Positions 1 to 6,975 of a stretch of 19,828 nt of DNA are shown in pieces. Source of the DNA: Dongia_B sp035539075 (lineage in GTDB: Bacteria > Pseudomonadota > Alphaproteobacteria > Dongiales > Dongiaceae). Where the stretch lies: NCBI GenBank assembly GCA_035539075.1, contig DATLJB010000074.1:1-19828 (forward strand), written 5' to 3'. Below the pieces are notes generated by a model, which saw only the letters and a list, made by a program, of their open reading frames with translations, was not told the origin of the DNA and did not search any database. Made by a program: the position numbers and the translations under genes. The stretch's first letter is position 1. Every line of letters starts with the position of its first letter.

Positions 1-96
1 ATCCAGCGCCAGATCGCGGCGCAGGCCCGGTAGTTTCTCGATCACCACATCCCGGCCGGCGCGGCCAACCAGATCGCCACAGAACAATAAATTCAT
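1..96 (-). CDS. YmdB-like metallophosphoesterase (TIGR00282 type), N-terminal fragment
   Basis: Only the first 32 codons are in the window; the gene runs off the left edge. The translation begins MNLLFCGDLVGRAGRDVV and continues with a conserved-looking EKLPGLR stretch. This matches the start of the YmdB/TIGR00282 family of calcineurin-like phosphoesterases, in which the Asp of the GD.VG motif (here D8) binds metal. Family members in Firmicutes hydrolyse 2',3'-cyclic AMP; the role in alphaproteobacteria is not settled. The ATG lies 18 nt past the stop of fau, and the GAGGAA sequence overlapping that stop can serve as a somewhat distant ribosome binding site, so co-transcription with fau is likely. 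The order fau then YmdB-like gene is common in alphaproteobacteria, which supports the call. The catalytic core is not visible. Confidence 0.82.
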   Translation of the reverse strand, partial: MNLLFCGDLVGRAGRDVVIEKLPGLRRDLALD

Positions 97-114
97 ATGA
101 TTGTATGTCTTTCC

Positions 115-714
115 TCAGGTGAACTTGAATACAGACCGCTCGGTCACGATCCAGTCAAGCGGTTGATCATAGGGCCCCCGCGGCACATCGGGAACCTCTT
201 GCGCCGCATAGGCGACCCCCACCGCCATTGGAGCATGATGGCCCCTATCCTTCGCCTGCCGCCGCAGCTTGTCCAGCGTCCGGTCATAGAAGCCGCCGCC
301 ATAGCCCAGCCGATACCCATTGGGATCGAAGGCCAGAAGCGGTACCAGCAAGACTTCGGGCACCACTTCCGGGGCATGATCGGGAGGCGTCATGACCTTG
401 AACTTGCCCTCTACCATTTCGTCGTCGTCGCGCCAGGCGCGGAACAGCAGCGGCTCGTGTCGCCGGATGACGATCGGCAGACCGATTTCATGGCCAAGCC
501 CCCGCAAGCGATGCAGCAGCGGGCGGATATCGAGCTCTCCCTCCAGCGGCCAATAGCCCGAAATCGCCAGGCCGGGCGCAATTGTGATGGCATGCTGAAA
601 CTGGTCGGCCAGTTTATCGCCGGCCCGCGGATTAGCAGCATAGGCCGCCTCCCGGCGCCGCGCCGCGGTCTCGCGCAGGGCGGTTTTCAGATCGGCAGTT
701 TCCTGAGTTTCCAT
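115..714 (-). CDS. fau: 5-formyltetrahydrofolate cyclo-ligase
   Basis: This 199-residue protein has the length and the signature of 5-formyl-THF cyclo-ligase (YgfA/Fau, also called MTHFS). The enzyme converts 5-formyl-THF to 5,10-methenyl-THF using ATP in the cytoplasm and so recycles a folate that inhibits one-carbon enzymes. The C-terminal nucleotide/Mg motif GYRLGYGGGFYDR occupies residues 133–145. A basic N-terminal helix (RETAARRREA) fits the substrate/ATP entry region, and a G-x-W-P-L-x-G-E-L stretch at 53–61 is the usual folate-side motif. It lies downstream of the MarR–GNAT gene with a 110-nt gap and just upstream of the YmdB-like gene. In many bacteria fau directly follows zapA and 6S RNA; here DUF853 and MarR–GNAT genes lie between. 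The start is ATG with only a weak Shine–Dalgarno. Confidence 0.93.
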   Translation of the reverse strand: METQETADLKTALRETAARRREAAYAANPRAGDKLADQFQHAITIAPGLAISGYWPLEGELDIRPLLHRLRGLGHEIGLPIVIRRHEPLLFRAWRDDDEMVEGKFKVMTPPDHAPEVVPEVLLVPLLAFDPNGYRLGYGGGFYDRTLDKLRRQAKDRGHHAPMAVGVAYAAQEVPDVPRGPYDQPLDWIVTERSVFKFT

Positions 715-824
715 GGGCTTGGTCCGGCTTCTCGATTCCGAATTGAAGCCGCAGAGAAACCCAGCGCCCGGAATCTGGCAAGCCTGTCCGCGACATTATT
801 GCGAAGGGCTTGCGATCTCGCCGG

Positions 825-1790
825 TTAAATGATGACGCTAAAGCCCTCCTGCCGGGCCTGCAGATCGAGTTCCCAATACTGGCCCACCAGATCCTTGCCG
901 AAGCTGTGATGGCGCTCCTCGCTGACCAGGCGGAAGCCGGCCTCCTCGTAGAGGTGCCGGGCCGCGGTCAGGATGTCATTTGTCCAGAGGGTCATCCTGC
1001 GATAGCCAACTGAGCGGGCAAAGGCGATGCATTCGCGTACCAGATGCCGGCCCAGCCCGAGACCCCGCGCGGCTTTCTCCACATAAAGAAGACGCAGCTT
1101 GGCGACTTCATCGCTTTCCTTCACCAGGAAGATGGAACCGATAATGCCGCCGTCGCGTTCGGCGATCCAGCAACGTTCGCGCGCTGCATCGAAATTCTGC
1201 ACGAACTGGGCGACGATCTCGGCCACCAGCGCTTCGAAGCTTCCGTCCCAGCCATATTCCTGGGCATAGAGCAACGCCTGGCGATGCACCACCCAGCCCA
1301 TATCGCCCGGACGATGGGGCCGCAGGATGTAAGGCGCCGATTGGTCCGACACCCGATCGGATAGCAGTGAGGTCATCGTCTGCATGGCGGCGATCAGGCG
1401 TCGCTGGTCATCCAGTGACAGCCGCGCCAGCAAATCGCCTATTTCCCCGCGCGATCGCTCGTCGAGCGGCGCGAAGGCCCGATGGCCGGCTTCCGTCAGA
1501 TGCAACAGCGTTTGCCGGGCGTCGCTCTCGCTGGGCAGTTTCTCGATCAACCCCTGCTGGTCGAATTTGCGCAGGATACGGCTGAGATAGCCGGGGTCGA
1601 GATTGAGTTCGGCCCCCAGCTCCGTTGCTGTCAGCCGGTCGCGGTGGGCCAGCTCATAGAGAACCCGGCTTTCGGTCAGCGAAAACGGGCTTTCCAGCAG
1701 GCCTTCATGCAAGACACCGATCTGCTTTGTATAGAACCGGTTGAACTGCCGCATGGCGGCGATCCGGCGATCGAAATCCAGCTCCGACAT
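825..1790 (-). CDS. MarR-family regulator fused to GNAT acetyltransferase
   Basis: A 321-residue two-domain protein. Residues about 1–145 form a MarR-type winged helix: the recognition region is TATELGAELNLDPGYLSR (54–71) and the wing follows at about 82–96 with S-E-S-D-A-R-Q. Residues about 153–315 form a GNAT acyltransferase with the acetyl-CoA loop RGLGLGRHL at 242–250 and a typical C-terminal YEEAGF motif (281–286). Such MarR–GNAT fusions are a known architecture; substrates are generally unknown, with small amines or peptides as guesses. The ATG is preceded by GGGGAAGAC, a usable ribosome binding site. The upstream 160 bp are AT-rich and contain two inverted repeats that could be its own operator. 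It sits between DUF853 and fau on the same strand, but the AT-rich gap suggests its own promoter. Confidence 0.9.
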   Translation of the reverse strand: MSELDFDRRIAAMRQFNRFYTKQIGVLHEGLLESPFSLTESRVLYELAHRDRLTATELGAELNLDPGYLSRILRKFDQQGLIEKLPSESDARQTLLHLTEAGHRAFAPLDERSRGEIGDLLARLSLDDQRRLIAAMQTMTSLLSDRVSDQSAPYILRPHRPGDMGWVVHRQALLYAQEYGWDGSFEALVAEIVAQFVQNFDAARERCWIAERDGGIIGSIFLVKESDEVAKLRLLYVEKAARGLGLGRHLVRECIAFARSVGYRRMTLWTNDILTAARHLYEEAGFRLVSEERHHSFGKDLVGQYWELDLQARQEGFSVII

Positions 1791-1806
1791 GTTGTCTTCC
1801 CCAGCC

Positions 1807-1853
1807 AGCTAAAGGTTATTAGCTAGATTCAATTTATTATTTGACGGAGTCAA
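1807..1853 (-). promoter_or_regulatory. putative operator/promoter of the MarR–GNAT gene
   Basis: Two inverted repeats lie just upstream of the MarR–GNAT start. One is AGCTAA-6-TTAGCT at 1807–1824; the other is TTGAC-3-GTCAA at 1841–1853. On the minus strand the second overlaps a possible −35 (TTGACT), with a weak −10-like GAATCT 17 nt downstream. Inverted repeats near the promoter are typical of autoregulated MarR genes. The palindromes are seen directly; the operator function is inferred. Confidence 0.35.
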
Positions 1854-1949
1854 TTATTATTCGGGGAGATCTGCTGTCTATGAATCACCGAGAGATAATA
1901 TTTATTTTAATATCAATGAATTAAAAAACATTCATGACGTAAAAACACA

Positions 1950-3497
1950 CTAACGACCGCTCAGGATCGAGCCCAGAATCCCTCGCATGACGGCCCGGCC
2001 GATCGAACTGCCGAAGGTGGCTCCGGCCGATCCGGCCAGGCTTTTGCCGAGACTGCGCCCGATCTGCGTGCCAAGGGAACTGCCGGTGCTGCGGGCCACG
2101 TTCTTGAATACGGAGACGCCGATGCTGTCGCCAGGCCGGCGGCCCGGCGCGGTTTGTTTCGATGACGTACCCCAGGGGCCGCCCTCGCCTGGGACCGGAG
2201 CCGTCTGCTGACGGTCCGCCGCCCGAGCGGTGAGCTTCTCATAAGCGGACTCACGATCGACGGCAGTCGCGTATTTCAAGTCGAGGCCGCCGGCGGCGAT
2301 CGCCGCGCGTCGCTCTTCGTCGCTGATCGGGCCAAAACGTGAGGCCGGCGGATAGATGAAAGCGCGCTCGACCACCTCGGGAGCACCCCGTTCATCCAGC
2401 ACCGACACCAAGGCCTCGCCGGTGCCCAGCTCCTGCAACGCCGCCGCCACATCGAACCCCTTATCCGAGCGGAAGGTCTCAGCGCAGGCCTTCAACGCTT
2501 TCTGGTCGCGGGGCGTAAACGCCCGCAAGGCATGCTGCACCCGATGCCCGAGCTGGCCCAATACGCGATCTGGAATATCGATCGGGTTCTGGGTCACGAA
2601 ATAGACACCAACGCCCTTGGAGCGGATCAGGCGTACAACCTGTTCAACCTTTTCAATCAATGCCTTAGGGGCGTCATCGAAGAGCAGGTGCGCTTCATCG
2701 AAAAAGAAAACCAGCCGCGGCTTGTCCGGGTCGCCAATCTCCGGCAGCACTTCGAACAGTTCCGAGAGCATCCAGAGCAGAAAAGTCGCGTAAAGCCGCG
2801 GCGACTGGATCAGCTTGTCGGCGGCAAGCACATTGACGACGCCACGGCCATCCGTGGTGGTGCGGATGAAATCCTTGAGATCAAGCGCCGGCTCGCCGAA
2901 GAATTCTTCCGCCCCCTGCTGTTCAAGGATCAGCAACTGCCGCTGGATGGCGCCGACCGACGCCTTGGACACCGTGCCATAGGTGCCCGTGAACTGCGCT
3001 GCATTCTCTGCCATGAAGGCCAGCAACGCCTGCAGATCCTTCAGATCGAGCAGCAGCAGGCCCTCCTCGTCGGCGGCCTTGAAAGCAATATTGAGCACGC
3101 CTTCCTGGGTGTCATTGAGCTGCAGCAGCCGGGAGAGCAGCACCGGGCCCATCTCGGCGATGACGGTGCGCACCGGATAACCCTGGTGGCCGTAAAGATC
3201 CCAAAACACCGTGGGGCAGGCCGCAAAACGCGGCTCGGGCAGTGCGAGCTGGCGCAGACGTTCGGTTAGTTTGGGATTAGCGGCGCCAGGTTGGCCAAGG
3301 CCGGCGATATCGCCTTTCACATCGGCAACGAAAACCGGCACGCCGGCCTGTGAAAAGCCCTCCACCAGCACCTTCAAGGTGACGGTCTTGCCGGTTCCGG
3401 TCGCCCCGGCAATCAGGCCATGCCGATTCCCGAGGGCAAGCGGTAGGCGGTGCCGGCGGGCACCCTTGGCAAAATCGATTCCTGGAAGCTCTGCCAC
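1950..3497 (-). CDS. HerA-like helicase/ATPase, DUF853 (YjgR) family
   Basis: A 515-residue protein of the DUF853/YjgR family, a HerA–FtsK-like P-loop ATPase. Walker A is GATGTGKT at residues 31–38, followed by a VFVADVKGDIAG strand. Walker B lies near the middle as a hydrophobic run ending FFFDEAHLLFDD. A downstream IRSKGVGVYFVTQNP motif is typical of the family (sensor region). The last roughly 100 residues are low in complexity and rich in Gly, Ser and Ala. Members are widespread and cytoplasmic, with no established substrate. The start is GTG: it is preceded by AAAGGGA five bases upstream, and no ATG is better placed. The gene begins shortly after the 6S RNA on the same strand and separates it from fau. 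Annotation as a helicase is by family only; no activity can be read from the sequence. Confidence 0.92.
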   Translation of the reverse strand: MAELPGIDFAKGARRHRLPLALGNRHGLIAGATGTGKTVTLKVLVEGFSQAGVPVFVADVKGDIAGLGQPGAANPKLTERLRQLALPEPRFAACPTVFWDLYGHQGYPVRTVIAEMGPVLLSRLLQLNDTQEGVLNIAFKAADEEGLLLLDLKDLQALLAFMAENAAQFTGTYGTVSKASVGAIQRQLLILEQQGAEEFFGEPALDLKDFIRTTTDGRGVVNVLAADKLIQSPRLYATFLLWMLSELFEVLPEIGDPDKPRLVFFFDEAHLLFDDAPKALIEKVEQVVRLIRSKGVGVYFVTQNPIDIPDRVLGQLGHRVQHALRAFTPRDQKALKACAETFRSDKGFDVAAALQELGTGEALVSVLDERGAPEVVERAFIYPPASRFGPISDEERRAAIAAGGLDLKYATAVDRESAYEKLTARAADRQQTAPVPGEGGPWGTSSKQTAPGRRPGDSIGVSVFKNVARSTGSSLGTQIGRSLGKSLAGSAGATFGSSIGRAVMRGILGSILSGR

Positions 3498-3549
3498 AGT
3501 GGTCCCTTTCTGATGCTCAGGGAACCTCTATAGCACGGAAAGAAAAGGG

Positions 3550-3722
3550 TAAAGTGGGCGGCGCCGCCTGGGCCGGTGGCTCAGAGATCCTCATGTGGCC
3601 TGCTAAAGCAGGTGGGCGCCATGTACCGAGACCACGGCCTCGGCAGGGACAGCTCCCGAGAGATCCTTATTGGCCCCAGGGATTGCTATGACCGGTCGTG
3701 CCCTGCAGCAGACCGCCCGCAA
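3550..3722 (-). ncRNA. ssrS: 6S RNA (RNA polymerase-binding regulatory RNA)
   Basis: The stretch directly after the zapA stop, read on the minus strand, folds by eye into the 6S architecture. The closing stem pairs GGGCGG and GCUGC at the 5' end with GCGGC and CCGCCC at the 3' end. A further GGG/CCC and CCGGU/ACCGG stem follows. Then comes a large central bubble whose 3' side carries a small hairpin CCUGC-UUUA-GCAGG, as in E. coli 6S. The apical stem pairs GGGAGCUGU with ACAUGGCGCCC and is topped by a CCGAG…CUCGG hairpin. 6S RNA mimics an open promoter and sequesters sigma70-type RNA polymerase in stationary phase. The position next to zapA is the classic locus. Ends are estimated from the closing stem and are uncertain by about 10–20 nt. 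Confidence 0.8.
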
Positions 3723-3727
3723 TAGAC

Positions 3728-4057
3728 TTAGGCTGCCTGGAGCCTGGCTGCAATAGCCTCAATCTTGCTGGCCAAAGTTTCCAGCGAGGTTGCGAGCTGC
3801 GCTTCGCGCCCGCCGGCGAGATCCCGCTGCTCAGCCTGCAACTGGGTGACTTCCCGCTCCCGCTGGTCAAGTTCGTCAGCCAGCAGTAAGGCGGTCAGGG
3901 CGAAAAGCAGATTCTCCGGCACGGCGCCGACGGATTTCGCCAGCTGCTCCATGCGGCCGCGCAGCTTGTCCGCCAATTCGCGGACCCGGTCTTCCTCCCC
4001 CGCACCGCAAGCCACATCATAGCTGCGCCCGTTCAGCAGGACTGAGACTGTTGGCAT
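3728..4057 (-). CDS. zapA: cell division protein ZapA
   Basis: A 109-residue protein with the ZapA layout. The N-terminal β-rich segment is MPTVSVLLNGRSYDVACGAG with the E-E-D-R-V-R-E-L-A helix start. Then comes the conserved helix with N-L-L-F-A-L-T-A-L-L-L-A-D-E-L (about 49–63), and a C-terminal coiled coil from about 64 to 109. ZapA binds FtsZ polymers in the cytoplasm and bundles them at the division site. The ATG is preceded by AGAGGAGCGGCA, a strong ribosome binding site. It follows the DUF4164 gene after 110 nt and precedes the 6S RNA, an order conserved in alphaproteobacteria. Confidence 0.93.
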   Translation of the reverse strand: MPTVSVLLNGRSYDVACGAGEEDRVRELADKLRGRMEQLAKSVGAVPENLLFALTALLLADELDQREREVTQLQAEQRDLAGGREAQLATSLETLASKIEAIAARLQAA

Positions 4058-4167
4058 TGCCGCTCCTCTTGGCGCCTCGCGCCGCTCAGGTCATCGATCG
4101 AACATGACGATTGCGGCACGATCCCGTTTTCGGTTCCGCCGCCATATCGGCCCAGTTTCGTCGAAGA

Positions 4168-4395
4168 TTATTCCTTTTCCGTTACCTGCTGCAGGCGGCC
4201 GATCACCGAATCCAGGCGATCGGATACCAGCAGCGCTTCCTGCTGCAGCAAGACATAGGTTTGACGCAAGACCGCCAGTTCATTGGTGAGAACGTCACGG
4301 TCGTTGGCGCCGCGCTGCGTGCTCTCTTCAATTGCCGCATCAAGTCGCGCCATCGCGGCGTCAAGCCGGCTGATCGCCAGATCCAGTTTAGACAT
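4168..4395 (-). CDS. DUF4164 small coiled-coil protein
   Basis: A 75-residue, almost entirely α-helical protein with heptad-like spacing of Leu, Ile and Val throughout. It begins MSKLDLAISRLDAAMARLD and ends QQVTEKE. It has no signal peptide or membrane segment. Alphaproteobacteria carry such DUF4164 proteins directly upstream of zapA, and the neighbour here is zapA on the same strand. A role in division or as a partner of ZapA is a guess from context only. The Shine–Dalgarno (GGCAGGGC) is weak and close to the ATG. It is probably the first gene of the zapA–6S transcript. Confidence 0.8.
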   Translation of the reverse strand: MSKLDLAISRLDAAMARLDAAIEESTQRGANDRDVLTNELAVLRQTYVLLQQEALLVSDRLDSVIGRLQQVTEKE

Positions 4396-4497
4396 GCCCT
4401 GCCTTTATTTCCCCCACCCCGCCGCGCGGCATCGGTCTCGATCGATTTCTTGGGCCGCTTTCGACTGGCAAGCTGAAGGCCGATTTAAGCTGTCTCA

Positions 4498-4671
4498 TAG
4501 CATTACGTCAACAAGTCGCCACAGGTTGCTGCCATTGAAAGAGAATTCTTCACCATAAAGCTGGCTTGGTTGGTCGTTATAGCCATAAGCAGGTTTGCGA
4601 CGGACCATATTCGTTACAAAAGAAACGCAAATGCGCTTAGGTGAACGCCTCAAGACAGGTTTGCGCGACAT
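4498..4671 (-). CDS. small hypothetical protein in a low-GC patch
   Basis: A possible 57–58-residue protein starting MSRKPVLRRSPKRICVSF. The start at 4671 is chosen because AAAGAGG lies five bases upstream; the same frame also has an ATG at 4701 with no clear ribosome binding site. The protein is basic at the N-terminus and has an aromatic, Asn/Ser-rich second half (YGYND, EEFSFNGSN). There is no recognisable domain, signal peptide or membrane segment. Codon use (AAA, CCT, TTG, AAT, TTT) differs from the GC-ending codons of all neighbours, so this patch may be transferred DNA. Alternatively it is plain intergenic DNA with a chance ORF. The surrounding 4396–4793 stretch otherwise shows nothing I can name beyond the tkt leader. 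Confidence 0.35.
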
Positions 4672-4793
4672 CAAAACCTCTTTATTGGACATTTTTGTCA
4701 ACGGCTGCGCGGGATTCGGTGGTTGACCCGCGACGATGCAGGCGGCATGTTTCGCACCGATTTTACTGCAACTTTTCAGCCTAAGGACTCACG

Positions 4794-6788
4794 ATGGAAG
4801 CCGCCCGGCAGACTGCCGCTACCCAGGTTTCGCCGCGCGATATGGCGAATGCCATCCGCGCCCTCAGCATGGATGCCGTCGAGAAGGCCAATTCCGGCCA
4901 TCCCGGTATGCCCATGGGCATGGCCGATGTCGCCACGGTGCTGTTTACCCGCTTCCTGAAATTCGACCCCAAGCATCCGCATTGGCCGGATCGCGACCGT
5001 TTCATTCTGTCGGCCGGCCACGGTTCGATGCTGCTCTACTCGCTGCTGCATCTGACCGGCTATGCCGATATGACGCTGGATGAGCTGAAGAATTTCCGCC
5101 AATGGGGCAGCAAGACCGCCGGCCATCCGGAATATGGTCATGCCGAGGGTATCGAAACCACGACCGGCCCGCTCGGCCAGGGTATCGCCAACTCGGTCGG
5201 CTTTGCGCTTGCCGAGCGCATTCTCAATGCCCGCTTCGGCAGCAGCCTGGTCGACCACCACACCTATGTCATCGCCGGCGACGGCTGCCTGATGGAAGGC
5301 GTCAGCCAGGAGGCGATCTCGCTGGCCGGCCATCTCAAGCTCAACAAGCTGATCGTGCTGTGGGACAATAACAGCATCACCATCGACGGCTCGACCGCGC
5401 TCTCGACCTCCGACGATCAACTGGCGCGTTTCCGTGCCAGCGGCTGGGCGACCGATGCGGTCGATGGCCATGATCCGGAAGCGGTCGCCAAGGCAATCGC
5501 CGCTGCCCAGAAGAACGACAAGCCGACCCTGATCGCCTGCAAGACCATCATCGGCTATGGCGCTCCCAACAAGCAGGGCACCGCCGCCACCCATGGCGCG
5601 GCGCTCGGCAAGGACGAAGTGGCCGCTGCGCGTCAGACTTTGGGCTGGAACTATCCGCCCTTCGAAATTCCGGCCGATATCCGCGCCGCCTGGTCCGCCG
5701 CCGGCGCCCGTGGCGCCGCCGAATACGCCGCCTGGACCAAGCGTCACGATGCCGAAGCGCAGAAGGCGGAATTCGACCGCGTCATGGCGGGTGAATTGCC
5801 AGCCAATTTCGCCCAGGCGGTCAACGACCTGAAGAACACCATCGCCGGCGAAGCCAAGAAGCAGGCGACCCGCCAGTCCTCGCAGCAGGTCATCGAGGCC
5901 TTGCTGCCGGTGATGCCGGAACTGGTCGGCGGCTCCGCCGATTTGACGGGCTCCAATAACACCAAGGGCAAGACCGCCAAGGTGGTGAAGCCCGGCGACT
6001 ATAACGGCAACTACGTCTATTACGGCATCCGCGAGCACGGCATGGCTGCGGCCATGAACGGCCTCGCGCTGCATGGCGGCATCATTCCCTTCGGCGGTAC
6101 CTTCCTGGTCTTCACCGATTATTGCCGCCCGTCGATCCGCCTCTCGGCCCTGATGCATCAGCGCGTCATCTATGTGATGACGCATGATTCCATCGGTCTT
6201 GGCGAAGACGGCCCGACGCATCAGCCGGTCGAGCATCTGGCTGCCTTGCGCGCCATTCCCAACCTGCTGGTCTTCCGTCCCTGCGATACGATGGAAACGG
6301 CCGAATGCTGGGCTCTGGCGCTCAGCACCAAGGACCATCCGTCTGTTCTCGCCCTCACCCGTCAGCCGCTGCCGCTGCTGCGTGCCGATGCGGCAGTTGC
6401 CAATCACTGCGCCCGTGGCGGCTACGTGATCCGTCCGGCCGAAGGCGCACGCAAGGTCACGATCATGGCCAGCGGCTCGGAAGTGGAAATCGCCGTTGCC
6501 GCCCGCGACAAGCTGCAGGCCGAAGGCATCGGCACGGCCGTCGTCTCCCTGCCCTGCTGGGAACTCTTCGACCAGCAGCCGGAAAGCTATCGCAAGGAGG
6601 TTCTTGGCGATGGTGTGCGCATTGGCATTGAGGCTGCCGGCGGCTTCGGCTGGGAAAAATATCTTGGTGACAAGGGCGTCTTCATCGGCATGAAGAGCTT
6701 CGGCGCTTCCGCCCCGATCGGCGAGCTCTACAAGCATTTCGGCATTACCGCCGATGCCGCGGTCGCTGCGGCAAAAGCGCGGTTGTAA
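4794..6788 (+). CDS. tkt: transketolase
   Basis: A 664-residue cytoplasmic enzyme of normal length for transketolase. It moves two-carbon ketol units between sugar phosphates in the pentose phosphate (and Calvin) pathways using thiamine diphosphate. The N-terminal part has SGHPGMPMGMAD (residues 34–45, including catalytic H36). The thiamine-diphosphate/Mg motif starts GDGCLMEG at residue 162 and ends in the WDNN stretch. The pyrimidine-domain signature is GLGEDGPTHQP, which falls in the second half. The C-terminal domain follows from about residue 530. The start ATG has AAGGA six bases upstream. It is the first gene of the central-carbon cluster, followed by gap with a 187-nt gap that contains a double-hairpin repeat. 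Whether it serves CO2 fixation cannot be told; no cbb genes are in view. Confidence 0.96.
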   Translation: MEAARQTAATQVSPRDMANAIRALSMDAVEKANSGHPGMPMGMADVATVLFTRFLKFDPKHPHWPDRDRFILSAGHGSMLLYSLLHLTGYADMTLDELKNFRQWGSKTAGHPEYGHAEGIETTTGPLGQGIANSVGFALAERILNARFGSSLVDHHTYVIAGDGCLMEGVSQEAISLAGHLKLNKLIVLWDNNSITIDGSTALSTSDDQLARFRASGWATDAVDGHDPEAVAKAIAAAQKNDKPTLIACKTIIGYGAPNKQGTAATHGAALGKDEVAAARQTLGWNYPPFEIPADIRAAWSAAGARGAAEYAAWTKRHDAEAQKAEFDRVMAGELPANFAQAVNDLKNTIAGEAKKQATRQSSQQVIEALLPVMPELVGGSADLTGSNNTKGKTAKVVKPGDYNGNYVYYGIREHGMAAAMNGLALHGGIIPFGGTFLVFTDYCRPSIRLSALMHQRVIYVMTHDSIGLGEDGPTHQPVEHLAALRAIPNLLVFRPCDTMETAECWALALSTKDHPSVLALTRQPLPLLRADAAVANHCARGGYVIRPAEGARKVTIMASGSEVEIAVAARDKLQAEGIGTAVVSLPCWELFDQQPESYRKEVLGDGVRIGIEAAGGFGWEKYLGDKGVFIGMKSFGASAPIGELYKHFGITADAAVAAAKARL

Positions 6789-6834
6789 GAAATTATAGAA
6801 CGACTAAATTTGCGGGAACTGACGCCATCTCCTA

Positions 6835-6928
6835 CCTGTCATTGCCGGGCCTGACCCGGCAATCCCTGTCTCCAGTAGCTCTCTGCTGCTGAAGGATGGA
6901 CCCTCGGGTCAAGCCCGCGGGTGACAGG
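6835..6928 (+). repeat. palindromic intergenic repeat (double hairpin), copy A
   Basis: This element lies between tkt and gap. Its first half is a perfect 9-bp stem ATTGCCGGG/CCCGGCAAT (6841–6863). Its second half is ACCCTCGGG/CCCGCGGGT (6900–6922) with one mismatch. The outer ends CCTGTCA and TGACAGG are inverted repeats of each other. It belongs to the same family as the three copies at 16981–17331. Such REP-like elements are abundant in alphaproteobacterial genomes. In a transcript it would fold into two hairpins and could affect mRNA decay or read-through between tkt and gap; that effect is inferred. Confidence 0.8.
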
Positions 6929-6975
6929 AGGAGTTGTCGCCACAGGCAATAAGCTCTCAGACAGAGGAAAAAAAC

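Noticed and set aside
97..828. 243-residue open frame on the plus strand over fau
   Set aside because: fau on the minus strand has all its motifs; this frame has none.
1865..1949. Terminator of the DUF853 gene in the AT-rich gap
   Set aside because: ATGAAT/ATTCAT with a T-rich loop is only a six-base AT stem; too weak to call.
4776..6737. 653-residue open frame on the minus strand opposite tkt
   Set aside because: It is the antisense of an unmistakable transketolase; long antisense frames are common in GC-rich genes and the translation has no domain.
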